A stretch of DNA of 64,000 bases from Puccinia triticina (Eukaryota > Basidiomycota > Pucciniomycetes > Pucciniales > Pucciniaceae), in contig NC_070571.1 of assembly GCF_026914185.1 (NCBI RefSeq), positions 620,001 to 684,000 of the forward strand. Direction: 5' to 3'. Positions 63,258-64,000 of this stretch are shown in pieces. The notes under the pieces are model-generated. The model ran no database searches, was not told where the DNA came from, and saw only the letters and a list, made by a program, of their open reading frames with translations. How positions within the stretch are numbered: the first letter of the stretch is position 1; every line of letters begins with the position of its first letter. The translations under genes and the position numbers were made by a program.

Positions 63258-63312
63258 TGGTCCCCCGAGCCGGGATCGAACCAGCGACCTCAAGATTTAC
63301 AGTCTCGTACTG
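63258..63312 (+). promoter_or_regulatory. Extended primer binding site complementary to the 3' half of tRNA-Tyr(GUA)
   Basis: Starting TGGTCCCCCGAGCC, the reverse complement reads as a tRNA 3' half ending in CCA. It has T arm GCTGG-TTCGATC-CCGGC, variable AGGTC, and anticodon arm CGAGA-CTGTAAA-TCTTG with anticodon GTA (Tyr). The complement extends about 50 nt, well beyond the usual 18-nt primer site. No tRNA 5' half follows, so it is not a tRNA gene. It begins two bases after the LTR, as expected for a primer site. Confidence 0.75.
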
Positions 63313-63813
63313 TGGTTTTGAGGCCGTTTGGCGGTTATCAGTATTCTTTCCTTTCAATCCTTTCTCTGAATTTTCTTATCCATCCAAATCCACGAGGATT
63401 CCAGCTGAACGGAGTCTGGTTCTTTTCTCTTGACTATCCCGCACATCCACGACCACAAACAACCTTGATCGATCGTGCGGGCCTCTCTCCTTGAGCGGAT
63501 TCCTTTGAGGCGCCGACGGTGCCTCAGAGCAATTCCCTCTCAATCTCATTGATCTACTCCTTGTTTCAAAGGATCAAGACGACCCCTATCTCTCAATCGC
63601 TCTCTTGGATTCGATTCTTTCTTTCTTTTAGGGTTCAGCGGCGGGGCACTTGGGTTGTAGAAGTAAGTCCCCACCAAATCAGTGGCACCTCTGAAGTTCT
63701 ACCCGTCTTTTGTCAAAACATCATCGCCACTGCTGTGAGCCGCCCTTGTACGTCTCTCTGTATCATTTGCAGTTTTGAGTTCATCTACGTCGGACGTTGT
63801 CCGGCCAGCGAGG
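63313..63813 (+). other. 5' leader of the second Ty3 element
   Basis: Pyrimidine-rich sequence without a convincing frame before the gag ATG. Short frames (63312-63494, 63519-63833) overlap it and are not accepted. Confidence 0.5.
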
Positions 63814-64000
63814 ATGGTCAAAATCGACGATGAGGATCGGGACCTTGAATTTGACGGGACAAATGTCGAGGGGTTCCTCGAAGCATACCAAACAGCAGCT
63901 AAAGAGGACGGCGCATCAGAATTTGACATGGCCTATCAGCTCGAGTGCTTCATTTCAACGTACGATGTTCTAGATGTGGTCGAGACCCTTGATGGATTTG
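63814..64000 (+). CDS. Gag of the second Ty3 element, N-terminal 62 residues (partial)
   Basis: Starts MVKIDDEDRDLEFDGTNVEG and continues open to the window end. FDGTNVEGFLEAYQTAA, then MAYQLECFI and VETLDGF, lines up with the complete element's FYDGNQFMKFLKRFKRTA, KALQIGRFV and EEMDGY. It is therefore a capsid-type Gag lacking the long Pro/Gln-rich N-terminus of the other element. Confidence 0.8.
   Translation, partial: MVKIDDEDRDLEFDGTNVEGFLEAYQTAAKEDGASEFDMAYQLECFISTYDVLDVVETLDGF

Larger units (their letters stand above)
62418..64000 (+). mobile_element. 5' LTR and start of a second Ty3 element, running off the window
   Basis: The LTR starts TGTGGTGGCC at 62418 and ends GTCCCTCA at 63255, followed two bases later by the primer site. 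The left flank is ACGG. It is the same family as the solo LTRs at 2491 and 15118, with the shared palindrome CCAAGTTCGCCGAACTTGG (62877-62895) and the GCTTAGCAC tail. A leader (63313-63813) and the gag start at 63814 follow. The 3' end lies beyond 64000. Confidence 0.85.

Noticed and set aside
63258..63312. tRNA-Tyr gene on the minus strand
   Set aside because: Only the 3' half is present, it includes CCA, and it sits two bases after an LTR end, so it is better read as a primer binding site.

Overview
This window reads as the repeat-rich genome of a rust fungus (Pucciniales, Puccinia-like; the species is not determinable). The reasons are introns of about 60-70 nt with GTRAG-type donors, Ty3 and Copia LTR elements and PIF/Harbinger, Mutator-like and Tnp2/Plavaka-like DNA transposons of rust type, and repeated TE-associated Myb/SANT-like genes. 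There is no bacterial-style operon, rRNA gene or CRISPR. Almost everything is mobile DNA in nested layers; the few non-TE genes look lineage-specific or decayed.

Layout. 1-5.1 kb: end of a Ty3-like element whose LTR carries a CAC-ended TIR element, then a palindromic minisatellite hit by a solo LTR. 5.1-9.5 kb: fold-back repeats and a dead Harbinger transposase. 9.46-15.09 kb: a Copia element bounded by CTAGT repeats, with other insertions inside it. 15.1-18.2 kb: a solo LTR and LTR-like tandem repeats. 18.25-22.85 kb: a Mutator-like element with a perfect 9-bp target duplication, itself split by an LTR. 22.9-31.7 kb: a SANT pseudogene, a reverse-strand Copia split by a solo LTR, palindromic minisatellite elements and two tRNA-like cloverleaves, one split by a CACTG-ended element. 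32.2-33.8 kb: a decayed gene for a secreted-protein candidate. 35-38.8 kb: Harbinger remnants and MITEs. 39.2-40.1 kb: an intact-looking three-exon gene of unknown function. 40.7-43.6 kb: an OTU-protease gene beside a Tnp2/Plavaka-like transposase remnant. 43.6-48.2 kb: a second Copia element hit by a solo LTR. 48.6-50.4 kb: a spliced SANT-like gene with two stops. 50.75-62.39 kb: a complete, young Ty3 element. 62.4-64 kb: LTR, primer site and gag start of another Ty3 element, continuing beyond the window.

Two observations stand out. The complete Ty3 element carries, between its integrase and 3' LTR, an antisense gene of five exons with four canonical phase-0 introns and an upstream TATA box, predicted to encode a 374-residue protein of unknown function. 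Across the window, TGTGG-starting LTRs are flanked by 4-bp target duplications with CG at the two middle positions (GCGC, CCGG, CCGC, CCGC, ACGG), suggesting integration centred on CpG.

Most broken reading frames are broken by single stop codons, many explicable as C-to-T changes, while the frame itself is retained; this suggests cytosine-deamination-type decay of repeats. All functional statements are from reading the sequence and remembered family motifs; no database search was run.
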